Source: Ruegeria meonggei (GTDB lineage Bacteria > Pseudomonadota > Alphaproteobacteria > Rhodobacterales > Rhodobacteraceae). Taken from it: a DNA stretch of 64,000 nt. Shown here piece by piece: positions 34,378-43,708 of this stretch. Each line of letters opens with the position of its first letter. Within the stretch, counting starts at the first letter, position 1. The position numbers and the translations under genes were made by a program. The DNA lies in the NCBI RefSeq assembly GCF_900172215.1, contig NZ_FWFP01000010.1:62001-126000 (forward strand), written 5' to 3'. The notes beneath the pieces are model-generated. The model searched no databases. It was given only the letters and a program-made list of their open reading frames with translations, and was not told the DNA's origin.

Positions 34378-35799
34378 TTAGGAACCAACAAGGCGTATCA
34401 GTTCCCCGCGATCCACTTTGGACCGATGGCGTTGATCCATCGGAATGGTGTTTACGTGGACTACGTCTGAGACGCCGAACCCATGCGTATGTATGCGCCA
34501 CGTCGACAAGTGACCGACGTCCCCCTGAACACAAAGCACAGCGCGTCCACCAATGCTCACCAGAGCGCTGCACGTCACGCCGGGCCATTGCCGAGCAGCG
34601 ACTTCGATGGCAAACGGGAATATGCGCCCCATTGGAGTTTTCACGTCACTGCCTAATCGGCCCCACAGCCACAGGCGCCCCTGCTCATCCAACCTGCCCG
34701 CATCACCTGTGCGGTGCCAGATGATCGCGCCCTCGTGGATCTTGTTTTCTTTCGAGTGCGCCGGATCAAGGTATCCCTCATTCACATGGGCACCCGCGAC
34801 CTGAATCTCGTCATCGCGAACACGCAGTTTGATCCGTTCGACCGGATACCCGACAAGAAGCCCCTGGCCTTCAGTCATCAGCTGCTGGTCGCTGTCAGAG
34901 ATGTCCCTTGCATCAAGATGTGCGATCGGCTCGGCCTCGGTTGATCCATAAACGCAGGTTACGTTCAGATTAGCAGTATCGCGCAGCCGTTGGATCAGGT
35001 CTGGAAACACAGGGCCACCGCCTGTGAACACCGTGTGCAACGCCCCGACCTCTGTGCACTGCGCGAGTTTTTCGCACAAAGACGGAGGAAGCAGAGCCCG
35101 CGTGACCTGTTGATCACATATCCAGACTGACAATTGCTTTGGGTCCAGGCGATCCAGCTTGCTCATTTTCCAGTTGGGCAAAACAGTCGTGCGCCCGGCC
35201 GCAAGGTTGATCAATGTGAACACAGGAAACGCCACCAGATCCCGCTCGACTGCGTCGCTGTCCAGAAGCGGTGCGATGGCATCATGCTGAGCCATCAGAA
35301 ACGCATGGCTGCGCGGGATTGCCTTAGGTTGGCCCGTCGTCCCGGACGTAAAGGAAATGAGGGCCACGTCACTGTCTTGAACAGCCGCTGCTGGCAGATC
35401 GCCCCGCCCGTCGCCCGGCACCAAAAGACGTAGCCCCCAAAGCTCTGGCACCATGACGCTGAGCAAGGCGAAGTAACCCGATGCGCAAAAGGCTTTGGGC
35501 CGCGTCGACCGGGCAGCATGACGCAACCCGGCTAGACCCATGGCAGGTTCTGGCAAGACCACAGTTGCGCCTAACGACCACAGGGCAGCAAGGCTGGCAT
35601 AAAGATCAGCATTGACCGGCATCGCAAGCAGGACACGGTCCCCTTGACCAATTCCCTTGTGGTGCCATTTCCGGGCCAGCTGGTGGGCACGGGTTTGCAG
35701 CTGCTGAAAGGTGATCGTGCGATCGGTGCCTTCGATGATGGCCATCCTGTCAGGGTGTCGGTCGACCGCCGCTGCAAAGTGATCCAGCAGGTTAGCCAT
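34378..35799 (-). CDS. AMP-dependent synthetase/ligase (cluster gene 7)
   Basis: 473 residues. ANL-superfamily motifs: FTSGTTGQPKAIPRSH (P-loop), VYGSTEAEP (A5), WHRTGDAGRLDEQG (A7), WLWGR and a C-terminal SKVDRGEL where the A10 lysine would be. Such enzymes adenylate a carboxylate and pass it to CoA, an amine or a carrier. It is slightly shorter than most acyl-CoA ligases (about 500-550). The start overlaps the GNAT gene by 8 bp. It ends the seven-gene overlapping operon that begins with HMG-CoA reductase. Confidence 0.85.
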   Translation of the reverse strand: MANLLDHFAAAVDRHPDRMAIIEGTDRTITFQQLQTRAHQLARKWHHKGIGQGDRVLLAMPVNADLYASLAALWSLGATVVLPEPAMGLAGLRHAARSTRPKAFCASGYFALLSVMVPELWGLRLLVPGDGRGDLPAAAVQDSDVALISFTSGTTGQPKAIPRSHAFLMAQHDAIAPLLDSDAVERDLVAFPVFTLINLAAGRTTVLPNWKMSKLDRLDPKQLSVWICDQQVTRALLPPSLCEKLAQCTEVGALHTVFTGGGPVFPDLIQRLRDTANLNVTCVYGSTEAEPIAHLDARDISDSDQQLMTEGQGLLVGYPVERIKLRVRDDEIQVAGAHVNEGYLDPAHSKENKIHEGAIIWHRTGDAGRLDEQGRLWLWGRLGSDVKTPMGRIFPFAIEVAARQWPGVTCSALVSIGGRAVLCVQGDVGHLSTWRIHTHGFGVSDVVHVNTIPMDQRHRSKVDRGELIRLVGS

Positions 35800-36637
35800 C
35801 CAACCGCAGCCCCATCAAGCTGTAGCGCCGGAAGACAGTGGCCCCTTCAGCGACGCTGCGATCGGCGGATTGGTTGTCATCGTGGATCAGCGCGTGGATA
35901 GCCGTGTCACATCCAAGTTTCAGGGCCGATTTGTGGAAACGACTGGCCAAATGCCGCCCCGCACCACGTTCCAGGCTTGCATAGGTCTTTAGGATAGCAG
36001 CCTTTGGGTTGGAGCCTTCAGCATAGTTCGGAATACCAAACAGAAAACCCGCCAACGAGCCATCGGGACGGCGGGCAAAAAAGATCAACTCGGGTTTCAG
36101 CATCGGAACCACGGGCATGTACATGGCAAGAAAATCAGGTTCGGAAATGGGTTTGTAAAAGGCATTCTGGGAAAAGGCTTCAACCGACAGTTCATACACT
36201 TTTCGGAAAAACTCTTCCGGGTTGGTTCCATCCCAAGGTACGACCTCAAACGCATCGGTTGCAGTTGGCGACGATGTGGCCGCATGGGCCAGCGGCACGC
36301 GCGCCGAGAAATACTTGCTGATCGTGGCAAACCCCGCCGACCGGAACACGTCGGGGTCATGTGATTTATTTGTCGGCTCCATCAAAAATGGTGCAGAGCC
36401 GTCACTTTCGGACACAAACCGATAGCTGTGCCAGGTATCACCGGACATCGGCCCAACGACCCGGTTGATCCCGGCCTTTTGGATCAACGCAATACCTGCG
36501 CGCAGGGCCTGCAATCCGGAATCAGGCGTCTTGCACGAGAAATCGCCGATAGCCGCGGTTGGGGCGCCATCCCAATCAGGCCCCTGCAGATAAACAGACA
36601 GCTTGGCGCCATCAGTTTGAATGGTTTCTTTCATCAT
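35792..36637 (-). CDS. GNAT-fold N-acyltransferase-like protein (cluster gene 6)
   Basis: 281 residues. The C-terminal part (ELIFFARRPDGSLAGFLFGIPNY ... TYASLERGAGRHLASRFHKSA) matches the GNAT acyl-CoA-binding core. The N-terminal half has a truncated GNAT-like repeat. Its start overlaps the preceding stop by 4 bp and its end overlaps the ligase. It may transfer an acyl group activated by the ligase (inference). Two adjacent ATGs are possible starts. Confidence 0.7.
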   Translation of the reverse strand: MMKETIQTDGAKLSVYLQGPDWDGAPTAAIGDFSCKTPDSGLQALRAGIALIQKAGINRVVGPMSGDTWHSYRFVSESDGSAPFLMEPTNKSHDPDVFRSAGFATISKYFSARVPLAHAATSSPTATDAFEVVPWDGTNPEEFFRKVYELSVEAFSQNAFYKPISEPDFLAMYMPVVPMLKPELIFFARRPDGSLAGFLFGIPNYAEGSNPKAAILKTYASLERGAGRHLASRFHKSALKLGCDTAIHALIHDDNQSADRSVAEGATVFRRYSLMGLRLDG

Positions 36638-37965
36638 GATGACACTCCGACAGAAATTCCTTCACCCAAAGGCCCGACGATGGACCAGATGAAATACAAG
36701 AGCGGTGGCAACAGCGCCAATACAGCCAATCTGGACACACGGTTCTTTTGAGGAAAAAGTGGCAACACAAAGGGCATAACCGCCGTAACGGTTAGGGACA
36801 AAAGCGATAACCAGGTCAGTGGTTCCGCCCAGTTCGACTGGTCCGAATTCTGTGAAACAGACCAGATCCGGGTCAAGAACAGGAACGCGGCAACAAAGGG
36901 TATCGCTATTGGAATAGTCCGCAGAGCCACAGCGCTGAGCCCCATCACCAAGCCCATTGCGGTCAGCCCGAAAAAGGAAATCGCATCCCATCCCGTTGCG
37001 GTTCCCAATGCAAGCCATCCAAAACCTACAAGTCCCAGGGCGGCGACGATATCCAGATCGGGATATTTACTGTCGCATGGGCTTACGGTTCGGGCCCAGC
37101 CGTGCGCGACAAGAACCAAAATGGGCAGAACAGTATTCTGGAGCTCTGCAGCCGCCAGAATCAAGAAAACCGCGACGACATAGACACGGGTCGCATGTTT
37201 GGTCAGGCCCAGCTTTGCACCGACCATGCCGAAACTGACGAGGGCTGCAAAGAACATTGCAGCCAACAGGGCCAGCTCAGCCAAAGAACTGTGATAGTGA
37301 CCGTTCAGAAAAACCAGCAAGCCCAGCGGCAGGAACAAGTTGTCGAAGCCCCGCCAGCTTTGCGCCTCGACCAGGGTGCCAAAAGCCGCAACCATCACGC
37401 ACAGCATCAGGATGTTTGAGGGCGGCAATTTCGACAGAAACAAAAAGCAGATGATGGCGACCAGCAGCGTAACAACAAAAAACACCACCGACCCTTCGAT
37501 GCTTTTTTCGCCGTCTTCGACCACGTAACGCTTTGTTCCATAGGTGGTTCCGGCCAGGGCGGCGGCGGCATCGGCTAATGTCAGAACGGCAATCGGCAGC
37601 ACGTAGAACAAGGTGTTTTCACGGGCCAGCAAAAAGCAAAATCCAACGGATAGCGCCAACAGGAAATCCCCGTACGAGGTGCGTTCGACACTGTGCAAAG
37701 CTGCGCCCAGACCGTTTGAGAACCGTGGCAGGCGCAAGACCAACATGACAATCATCGTCGCCCCGATCAGCAGGTAAACCGGCCAGCGATCCGGGAACAG
37801 CCACGGCAAAACCAGTGCAAAAAGTCCGGTCCCGACATGCATCAGTTTCCGTTGCACTTCTGGGTTCAAATCAACCCTTTTCGCCACCCGCCGGACGATC
37901 ATCATCAACCCTAGCAGGGTCAAAACCGAGGCGATGGCCAGCACGATCTGAAACAGAATGCTCAC
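36634..37965 (-). CDS. Dolichol/phytol kinase-like CTP-dependent membrane protein (cluster gene 5)
   Basis: 443 residues from the GTG at 37965, chosen because GTGA overlaps the preceding stop. About 12 transmembrane helices. RKLMHVGTG near the start and LADAAAALAGTTYG with EDGEKSIEGSVVFF are signatures of the dolichol kinase, phytol kinase and CDP-diglyceride synthase superfamily. Known members phosphorylate polyprenols or phytol with CTP, or make CDP-lipids. The C-terminal half is a long extra membrane region. A lipid alcohol substrate fits the neighbouring HMG-CoA reductase and prenyltransferase. Confidence 0.78.
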   Translation of the reverse strand: MSILFQIVLAIASVLTLLGLMMIVRRVAKRVDLNPEVQRKLMHVGTGLFALVLPWLFPDRWPVYLLIGATMIVMLVLRLPRFSNGLGAALHSVERTSYGDFLLALSVGFCFLLARENTLFYVLPIAVLTLADAAAALAGTTYGTKRYVVEDGEKSIEGSVVFFVVTLLVAIICFLFLSKLPPSNILMLCVMVAAFGTLVEAQSWRGFDNLFLPLGLLVFLNGHYHSSLAELALLAAMFFAALVSFGMVGAKLGLTKHATRVYVVAVFLILAAAELQNTVLPILVLVAHGWARTVSPCDSKYPDLDIVAALGLVGFGWLALGTATGWDAISFFGLTAMGLVMGLSAVALRTIPIAIPFVAAFLFLTRIWSVSQNSDQSNWAEPLTWLSLLSLTVTAVMPFVLPLFPQKNRVSRLAVLALLPPLLYFIWSIVGPLGEGISVGVSS

Positions 37966-39062
37966 TCCAGCACCTCTTCCACAACAAAGTCCGAGTAGAA
38001 AAAGGCCATGTCGCACGCTTTCAGGTGTTCCTCAGTGGTGTGCCGCGTCTCAACAGCCGTGCGGAACTGTGGGGGCACGCGACGGGGTGCCATCATGTTC
38101 CAATACACAAGCCGGGCCTTGGGTGCGGCGGCTGACAGAATCGATCCATAGACCTGGGTAAATACGTCCGGCGACATGTATTCAAAAATATCCGACAGAT
38201 TGAATCCATTGGCTTTTTCACCGGTCGAGACAAAGGCCTCCAACGATCCCGGGCGGATATCCAGGCGGTCCAGACGGGCGCGGATCGTATCATAATGCTC
38301 GGGGCGCCAGGTCATGGGCAGCGAGTCGCCATGCGTGCCTTTTAGTATCCAATGCAAGTAGGGATTTTGCGACGGGTCGGTATCAACACCCGCGTGGCGA
38401 ATGCGGCGGGCTACATGCTGGGCAGGGCTGCCCTCGACGTGATCAAAGAACGCTTTGTCGCGGCCCATACGCCCCATGACAAAGCGGGAAAAGAACACAT
38501 TCAGCAACAGCCGCCATCGGAAAGTATCAAAACGCGCGTCAAAGAATGCCTTGCGCGCGTCGGGGGTTCGGGGGGTAAAGACGTCATCAATCGTGCGCCG
38601 GGAATGCACAAACGGCAAAAGCCGGGTGCGAAAGATACGGAAATACCGCTCGAACTTTCCGACCCCACCGATCCCGTAACGATCCACGTCAGGCGCAAGC
38701 GCGGTCCAGAAGGCGTGTGTTTCAGGGTCGGTGTTCTGTAATGCCCGCGCCAGCAACGCAGACCGCCTTGTGCTGGCACGCGATCCGGTCAGTTCAAGGA
38801 ATTCGGAATGTGTCAGCGACCGGAAGGCACCGATCCTTAGCTTTAGGCAGGCGATTTGCGCCGGCGACAGATCAACAACCACAACTTTGGCCGGATCGAG
38901 TGTCAGCATAGCCAGTGCATTATCCCCGGCAGAGCAGATGGAAACCAGGGTGCCCCCTGCGCAATCGCCCAGCGCGTCGGTCAGAACGTCCGCATCCTCC
39001 CACAACTGCGCGTATCGGATGTGATCGAAATCGGCTTTGCCTTCGATTTCACTATGCCCCAT
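37962..39062 (-). CDS. DUF3419 / BtaA-like 3-amino-3-carboxypropyl transferase (cluster gene 4)
   Basis: 366 residues from the ATG at 39062; a longer frame to 39113 exists. FDHIRYAQLWEDADV near the start, the AdoMet-binding ICSAGDNALAML, VVVDLSPAQ and the C-terminal YSDFVVEE region resemble BtaA, which moves the aminocarboxypropyl group of AdoMet onto diacylglycerol in betaine-lipid synthesis. No BtaB-like methyltransferase is in this operon, so the product may differ from a betaine lipid. It overlaps both neighbours (11 bp and 4 bp). Confidence 0.78.
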   Translation of the reverse strand: MGHSEIEGKADFDHIRYAQLWEDADVLTDALGDCAGGTLVSICSAGDNALAMLTLDPAKVVVVDLSPAQIACLKLRIGAFRSLTHSEFLELTGSRASTRRSALLARALQNTDPETHAFWTALAPDVDRYGIGGVGKFERYFRIFRTRLLPFVHSRRTIDDVFTPRTPDARKAFFDARFDTFRWRLLLNVFFSRFVMGRMGRDKAFFDHVEGSPAQHVARRIRHAGVDTDPSQNPYLHWILKGTHGDSLPMTWRPEHYDTIRARLDRLDIRPGSLEAFVSTGEKANGFNLSDIFEYMSPDVFTQVYGSILSAAAPKARLVYWNMMAPRRVPPQFRTAVETRHTTEEHLKACDMAFFYSDFVVEEVLE

Positions 39063-41511
39063 CGCATCGTTCCACTTTGCCGCTTGCCCCGTCGACGGAC
39101 AGTGTTTCACCATCTTTAATCCATTGCGTGGCCCCTTTCAGGCCCACGACACATGGAATACCCAACTCGCGCGCCACGATCGCGGAATGCGACAGTAGAG
39201 ACCCCCGTTCCACAACAATGGCTGCAGCATTCGAAAACACCGCGATCCAACCGGGATCGGTGTGACGCGCCACAAGGATGTCGCCGGGTTGCAGTGCCTC
39301 GGTTCGCGGGTCGCGGATGACGCGGGCCTGTGCGGTCACATGCCCAGCCGAACAGCCGGTGCCGGTTTTTACGCGCTCCGGATCATTGTCGACCTCAGCG
39401 TTTTGTGCCCAGATCGGGGCGATGGCAGGCCCTCGGATTTCGATGCGTTCCGGTGGATCGAGGCGCCGGGATGCGGCTTCGTCTTCGCTTTGGCGCTGCG
39501 CCACAATGGCTTTCAGGTTCGGCGACAGGCTGAACCCTTCGACTGCGCCCAAGACCTCATGCGTGGTCAGGTGAAACACGTCGCGGGGTTCAGACAGCAG
39601 CCCCCGGGCTGAAAACTCTCGACCGATCCCCAGAAAGACACGCCGGGCATGGCCAAAGATCCGCGTGCGTTCAAAGCGCAGGTTTTCGCGGTCGCGCACG
39701 CGGGCCTTTGCCCAGCCCACAATCCATTTGGACAACTGCCGTTTCAGGGGATTGGCGGGAAACTGGGTTTTCCAGTCCGGTTCATTTCCGATGTGTCGCT
39801 TACCCTCTGGACGGGCGGCACTGGCTGCGACGGCCATCAACAGGCTTGAGGGGTCGTCGCGCAGCGGAATACTCTCCAGCTTTAACTCCTCAGTGCATCG
39901 ATCCCCGAATTTGTCCAGATAGGATTGAACCTCGGCCGCGATACTTGGAAAGGCAGCAAGGGTTTCGATCCGGCATTCCGCGCCAAGCTGGTCAGCGATC
40001 CCGGCGTCGCGAACCAAGCCGCCCATGCGGGCAATACGCTGTGCCGGTTCCGCCGAGACGATATCACCCTGCCCGATCATGACATCGTTATGCAGCAACA
40101 AACCATCTTCACCCAACCACTTGTGCAGCAGGTTACGTGATGCACCAAACGCGATCATGCACAGGAAATCGTTGATAAGCGGGGCGTCCCAGCGATCCAG
40201 CAATGTGCTTTCTATATGACGATACTCTGCCGCTAGATCGGTCGCATTCGCGGCGTTGATATCCAGGTTCCGGCCCAGCACATCGTTCAGCCGTGCATAG
40301 AAATTCCGCCGGGTACGTGGCAGACGCACGGCTTGCCAGACAAGCCCACCCGCAACTGTGGCCAGTTTGGCGTATTCCACCACCTTGCGCGCACCTTTGG
40401 CCGGGGCAGGACCAATCGCATCCGTGATCTCGCGCGGCATGGGTTCGGAAACACCCATCATCGTTTCCATGTAATCGCGGTTCAGCGAGAACCCCGGCAG
40501 CAGGGCCAACGCATTGTACCAGTTGACCAGGTTGTAATAGACGCGCCCATCAATGCGCCCAAGCAGGTTATCGAATATGGTCGCGTTCTGCGCGACGGCG
40601 CTGTCAGACACTCCCAAAAGCTGCACAAAGGCGCGGTAAACGCGAGAATAGACATGCAGGGCAAAGGAATAGGTCAATGGGCTGACCATGCCCGGATAGC
40701 TTTCGACGATGTTTGAGTTGTCAAAGATGGTCAGCCTGTCATCCTTCAGCGCCGCTGGCCGCAATTCGGTTGTGATCGGCCGCGCCTGCAGAATGTGCAA
40801 CCCATCCGCATCAAACGCCCATTCGATGTCCTGCGGGACGCCAAAGGCCTGTTCCGCTTTGCGCGCCAGTGCTGCGATCTTGTGGGCCTGATCGGGTGTC
40901 AAAACCTCGGGCGATGCTTGCGCGCACTCCGCCTGCCCGGCCGGATCAATGGTCCAATCCTCGCCATCCACCTCGCCTGACACCAGCGCATCGCCCAAGC
41001 CTTTGACGGCAGACACAACAACCGTGTTTCGTTGCCCGGTGACGGGATCGGCCGAGAATGCAACACCAGCAGCTGTCGCATCAATCATGCGCTGTACGAT
41101 GATCGAGGGGGCCTCGGCCCCGCCCCCGGACTTAACAGCGCGATAGGTGGCAACCGTTTCCGAAAACCCCGATTGCCAAACCTGTTTTGCGGCCTGCAGC
41201 ACCCTGCCGCCACTGACATTCAAGACCGTATCGAACTGACCTGCGTGGCTGTGTTCGGCACCATCTTCGGCCCGACCGGAACTGCGCACCGCATATGGCC
41301 CAGGACCCAGCGCATCCAATGCAGCGCCCAGCGAAACGTTCAGCCCGCGCACCGCGACGGGCCCGGTTTTGCCCGGGCGAAATGCGCTCTCGGTGATGAC
41401 AAAGAACGCCGGTGGATTGAAACCGAAACGGGCAAGATTTGACAGCGCAGCCGCCTTACCACCAACCACTGTCGGATCAGTTGCATCGGATTGATGGACG
41501 ATAAGGGTCAT
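39052..41511 (-). CDS. PEP-synthase/rifampin-phosphotransferase-like dikinase (cluster gene 3)
   Basis: 819 residues from the ATG at 41511, which overlaps the UbiA stop; the open frame extending to 41781 runs inside UbiA and is rejected. Residues 1-310 are the PPDK N-terminal ATP-binding domain (KAAALSNL, YAVRSSGRAEDG, VSGEVDGEDW, DIEWAFD). The middle is a large substrate domain. The C-terminal swivel domain carries H775 in GSLLSHSAIVARELG. There is no PEP-binding TIM barrel after it, so it matches small-molecule dikinases such as rifampin phosphotransferase, not true PEP synthase. It probably phosphorylates the pathway intermediate. Confidence 0.85.
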   Translation of the reverse strand: MTLIVHQSDATDPTVVGGKAAALSNLARFGFNPPAFFVITESAFRPGKTGPVAVRGLNVSLGAALDALGPGPYAVRSSGRAEDGAEHSHAGQFDTVLNVSGGRVLQAAKQVWQSGFSETVATYRAVKSGGGAEAPSIIVQRMIDATAAGVAFSADPVTGQRNTVVVSAVKGLGDALVSGEVDGEDWTIDPAGQAECAQASPEVLTPDQAHKIAALARKAEQAFGVPQDIEWAFDADGLHILQARPITTELRPAALKDDRLTIFDNSNIVESYPGMVSPLTYSFALHVYSRVYRAFVQLLGVSDSAVAQNATIFDNLLGRIDGRVYYNLVNWYNALALLPGFSLNRDYMETMMGVSEPMPREITDAIGPAPAKGARKVVEYAKLATVAGGLVWQAVRLPRTRRNFYARLNDVLGRNLDINAANATDLAAEYRHIESTLLDRWDAPLINDFLCMIAFGASRNLLHKWLGEDGLLLHNDVMIGQGDIVSAEPAQRIARMGGLVRDAGIADQLGAECRIETLAAFPSIAAEVQSYLDKFGDRCTEELKLESIPLRDDPSSLLMAVAASAARPEGKRHIGNEPDWKTQFPANPLKRQLSKWIVGWAKARVRDRENLRFERTRIFGHARRVFLGIGREFSARGLLSEPRDVFHLTTHEVLGAVEGFSLSPNLKAIVAQRQSEDEAASRRLDPPERIEIRGPAIAPIWAQNAEVDNDPERVKTGTGCSAGHVTAQARVIRDPRTEALQPGDILVARHTDPGWIAVFSNAAAIVVERGSLLSHSAIVARELGIPCVVGLKGATQWIKDGETLSVDGASGKVERCDGA

Positions 41512-42419
41512 GTGAGGCCTCCGATCAGGAACGGCAGAAAGCCCGCTGTGGCATAGCAGAAAAACACCCACAGCCCAGCGATAGTGTCCATTCTGTCCTG
41601 TGCCTTTGGTGTTGGCGCGTGCACATAGCTGCGCACCGCAAAGCCACAAGGCACAAACGCGGCTGCCCCGACCAGAACGGTGACCCAACCGACGCCTGTT
41701 GCAAATCCCGTGCCCACCAGAAACCCAAAGGACAGAACAACACAGCACAACCAGACATAGGCGGCGCGGCGATGCCCCCAAAGGGCAGAATAGGTATCTA
41801 CCCCGTCAATTTCATTCTCTGGTGACCAAAGCTTGCGCCCGATCTCCAGAACGCACCCATTGATGAAGGACAGGGCCAGAAACAACCACAGCTTCGACGC
41901 GGCACCGCCGGCTGGAAGCCATTCGATACTGGTCAGCAGCAGGTCGATCAGCGGCATGATCGCCATGTGGCTGACCAGATAAAACACCGGTCGCGCCTTT
42001 AGCCATGTCGGCACCCCAAACTCGGCAGTCATTGCCGCGAGCCACACCCAGACCGCAAGAAGACCCCACAAAACGGGTGTGTACCAAAGCCATGCAGCGG
42101 TGGCCGCCATAGGCAAGGTCAGCAGACCCAGCACCAGAACCTCAGCCGGGGATACCAGCCCGCGTGGAATAGGCCGTTCTGGCCGATAGCGGCGGTCTTC
42201 TTCGGCATCCTTGAATTCGTCGCAAACCCGCATCTGGAAGAACAACGCCATGGCCAGCACAAACCCCACTAGAAAGGCAGGCCATTCGGGCAATGGGCGA
42301 TCCGCAAGTCGGGCCGAGACGCAAATACTTGCAGCCGAAAAAACCAGCAAAAGCGGTATGGTCTTCTTGAGCGGGAAGCGTTCGGACTGATAGGTCCACA
42401 ATCGGGCGGGCAAAGTCAT
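41508..42419 (-). CDS. UbiA-family prenyltransferase (cluster gene 2)
   Basis: 303 residues with about eight to nine transmembrane helices. The aspartate-rich motif region FFQMRVCDEFKDAEEDRRYRP (a DxxxD variant) is where UbiA enzymes bind Mg2+-prenyl diphosphate; the second motif region reads ENEIDGVDTYSALWG. It joins a prenyl chain to an acceptor in the membrane. The acceptor is unknown. It overlaps HMG-CoA reductase and the dikinase gene by 4 bp each. Confidence 0.82.
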   Translation of the reverse strand: MTLPARLWTYQSERFPLKKTIPLLLVFSAASICVSARLADRPLPEWPAFLVGFVLAMALFFQMRVCDEFKDAEEDRRYRPERPIPRGLVSPAEVLVLGLLTLPMAATAAWLWYTPVLWGLLAVWVWLAAMTAEFGVPTWLKARPVFYLVSHMAIMPLIDLLLTSIEWLPAGGAASKLWLFLALSFINGCVLEIGRKLWSPENEIDGVDTYSALWGHRRAAYVWLCCVVLSFGFLVGTGFATGVGWVTVLVGAAAFVPCGFAVRSYVHAPTPKAQDRMDTIAGLWVFFCYATAGFLPFLIGGLT

Positions 42420-43708
42420 CTTTGGCGGGCCAGACTTTCATGAGCCCGCGTGAAATGCCCCGCGGCGATTGCAGCGACGATCGAAATCTCTCCGCACAAG
42501 CAAATGGCAGCTGCAACTTCTGCCAGGGCGGTGCCATGACCTACGCCCTTCAGCCCCAATATGTTCAGCGCCGCCGTCTGGCTGGGCAATCCGGTGCCGC
42601 CTCCCACAGAACCAACCAGGATATTCGGCAACGTCACCGAGCAGAAAAGATCCCCTCCTCTGGGCTCCATCCGCGTCACCCCCATCGCGCTTTCGGCGAC
42701 ACAGGCCGCATCCTGTCCGGTGGCTATATAAAAGGCCGCAAGCCCGTTGGCATAATGGGCCTGCGCCCCCAGCTGGCCCGACAAATGCGAGCCAAGATTG
42801 GCGACACGGCCATACTCCAACATGGCATCTACAGTGGTGCCAAGCGTCTTTTCTACGATATCCCCAGGCAAGGTGACCGACGCACTGACTTTGCGCCCGC
42901 GACCAGTCACCAAACCCAGCGCCGAAGCCTTTTTGTCGCCCGAAAAATTCCCTTCGATATACCAATTCTCAATAGGAACTGTGCAATCGCTGTTAATGGC
43001 GCGACACAAGGCATCCGTGGCAATGGTAACCATGTTCTGACCGGCTGCGTCCCCCGTGGTGTATCGGCAGATTAGAAAGACAATATTCGTGTCGATAAAA
43101 GGCTCCAGTGAGACAAGCCTGCCGTGCCGGGTTGTGGCTTCTGCTGCTGCTTTGAGAGCATCGATGTTCTCGACCACCCAGTCGACGAACTGCCCTGCTT
43201 GCAACAGGCTTTCGAACACAAACGCAGGCGTGCGCAGAACACCTTCGTACAGAACAGCCGTACTTACGCCGCCAGAACGACCAGCCGCAAAAGCCCCGCG
43301 CGCGTATGAAGCGACAAGCGCGGCCTCGGTCGTGGCCAGAGGCACATAGAAATCCCCGTTTGCATTCATGCCATTCAGGCGCAACGGCCCAACAATGCCA
43401 ACCGGCATCTTAACGGTGCCAATGAAATTCTCGATATTGGCGCCGTAAGTTTCAGAGGCTTCGACCGTTGCGGGATCCGCTATCTGAGCCTGATCCGCGT
43501 CGCTGGCCTGGGGCTTCAGCTGATCCCAGAACCGCGCAACCGTCTTTGGATCTGCCTTGCGAGAGGGGCGCAAGGGTGAAAACTCTTCATCGCTTGGGGC
43601 CATTTGTTTCGGCGTGCTGTCCACATCATATCGTGCTTTGATACGTCGCAGCATTTCCCGCACATGAAATGGAATGATCAAAAGGCAGCTCCGATACATG
43701 CTCTGCAT
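42416..43708 (-). CDS. Hydroxymethylglutaryl-CoA reductase, class I-like (cluster gene 1)
   Basis: 430 residues. ENFIGTVKMPVGIVGPL, PLATTEAALVASYARG (catalytic Glu), DAAGQNMVTIATD, GSVGGGTGLPSQ and AGHFTRAHESLAR (catalytic His) are all present, so an active NADPH-type enzyme making mevalonate is expected. Most alphaproteobacteria make isoprenoids by the MEP route and lack this enzyme, so it is probably acquired. No other mevalonate-pathway gene is in the window. Start uncertain: ATGs at 43708, 43699 and 43654 are possible. It leads the seven-gene unit. Confidence 0.93.
   Translation of the reverse strand: MQSMYRSCLLIIPFHVREMLRRIKARYDVDSTPKQMAPSDEEFSPLRPSRKADPKTVARFWDQLKPQASDADQAQIADPATVEASETYGANIENFIGTVKMPVGIVGPLRLNGMNANGDFYVPLATTEAALVASYARGAFAAGRSGGVSTAVLYEGVLRTPAFVFESLLQAGQFVDWVVENIDALKAAAEATTRHGRLVSLEPFIDTNIVFLICRYTTGDAAGQNMVTIATDALCRAINSDCTVPIENWYIEGNFSGDKKASALGLVTGRGRKVSASVTLPGDIVEKTLGTTVDAMLEYGRVANLGSHLSGQLGAQAHYANGLAAFYIATGQDAACVAESAMGVTRMEPRGGDLFCSVTLPNILVGSVGGGTGLPSQTAALNILGLKGVGHGTALAEVAAAICLCGEISIVAAIAAGHFTRAHESLARQR

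Noticed and set aside
41512..41781. 90-residue N-terminal extension of the dikinase frame
   Set aside because: It lies wholly inside the UbiA gene in another frame and lacks a ribosome site; the ATG at 41511 overlaps the UbiA stop and begins the conserved domain.
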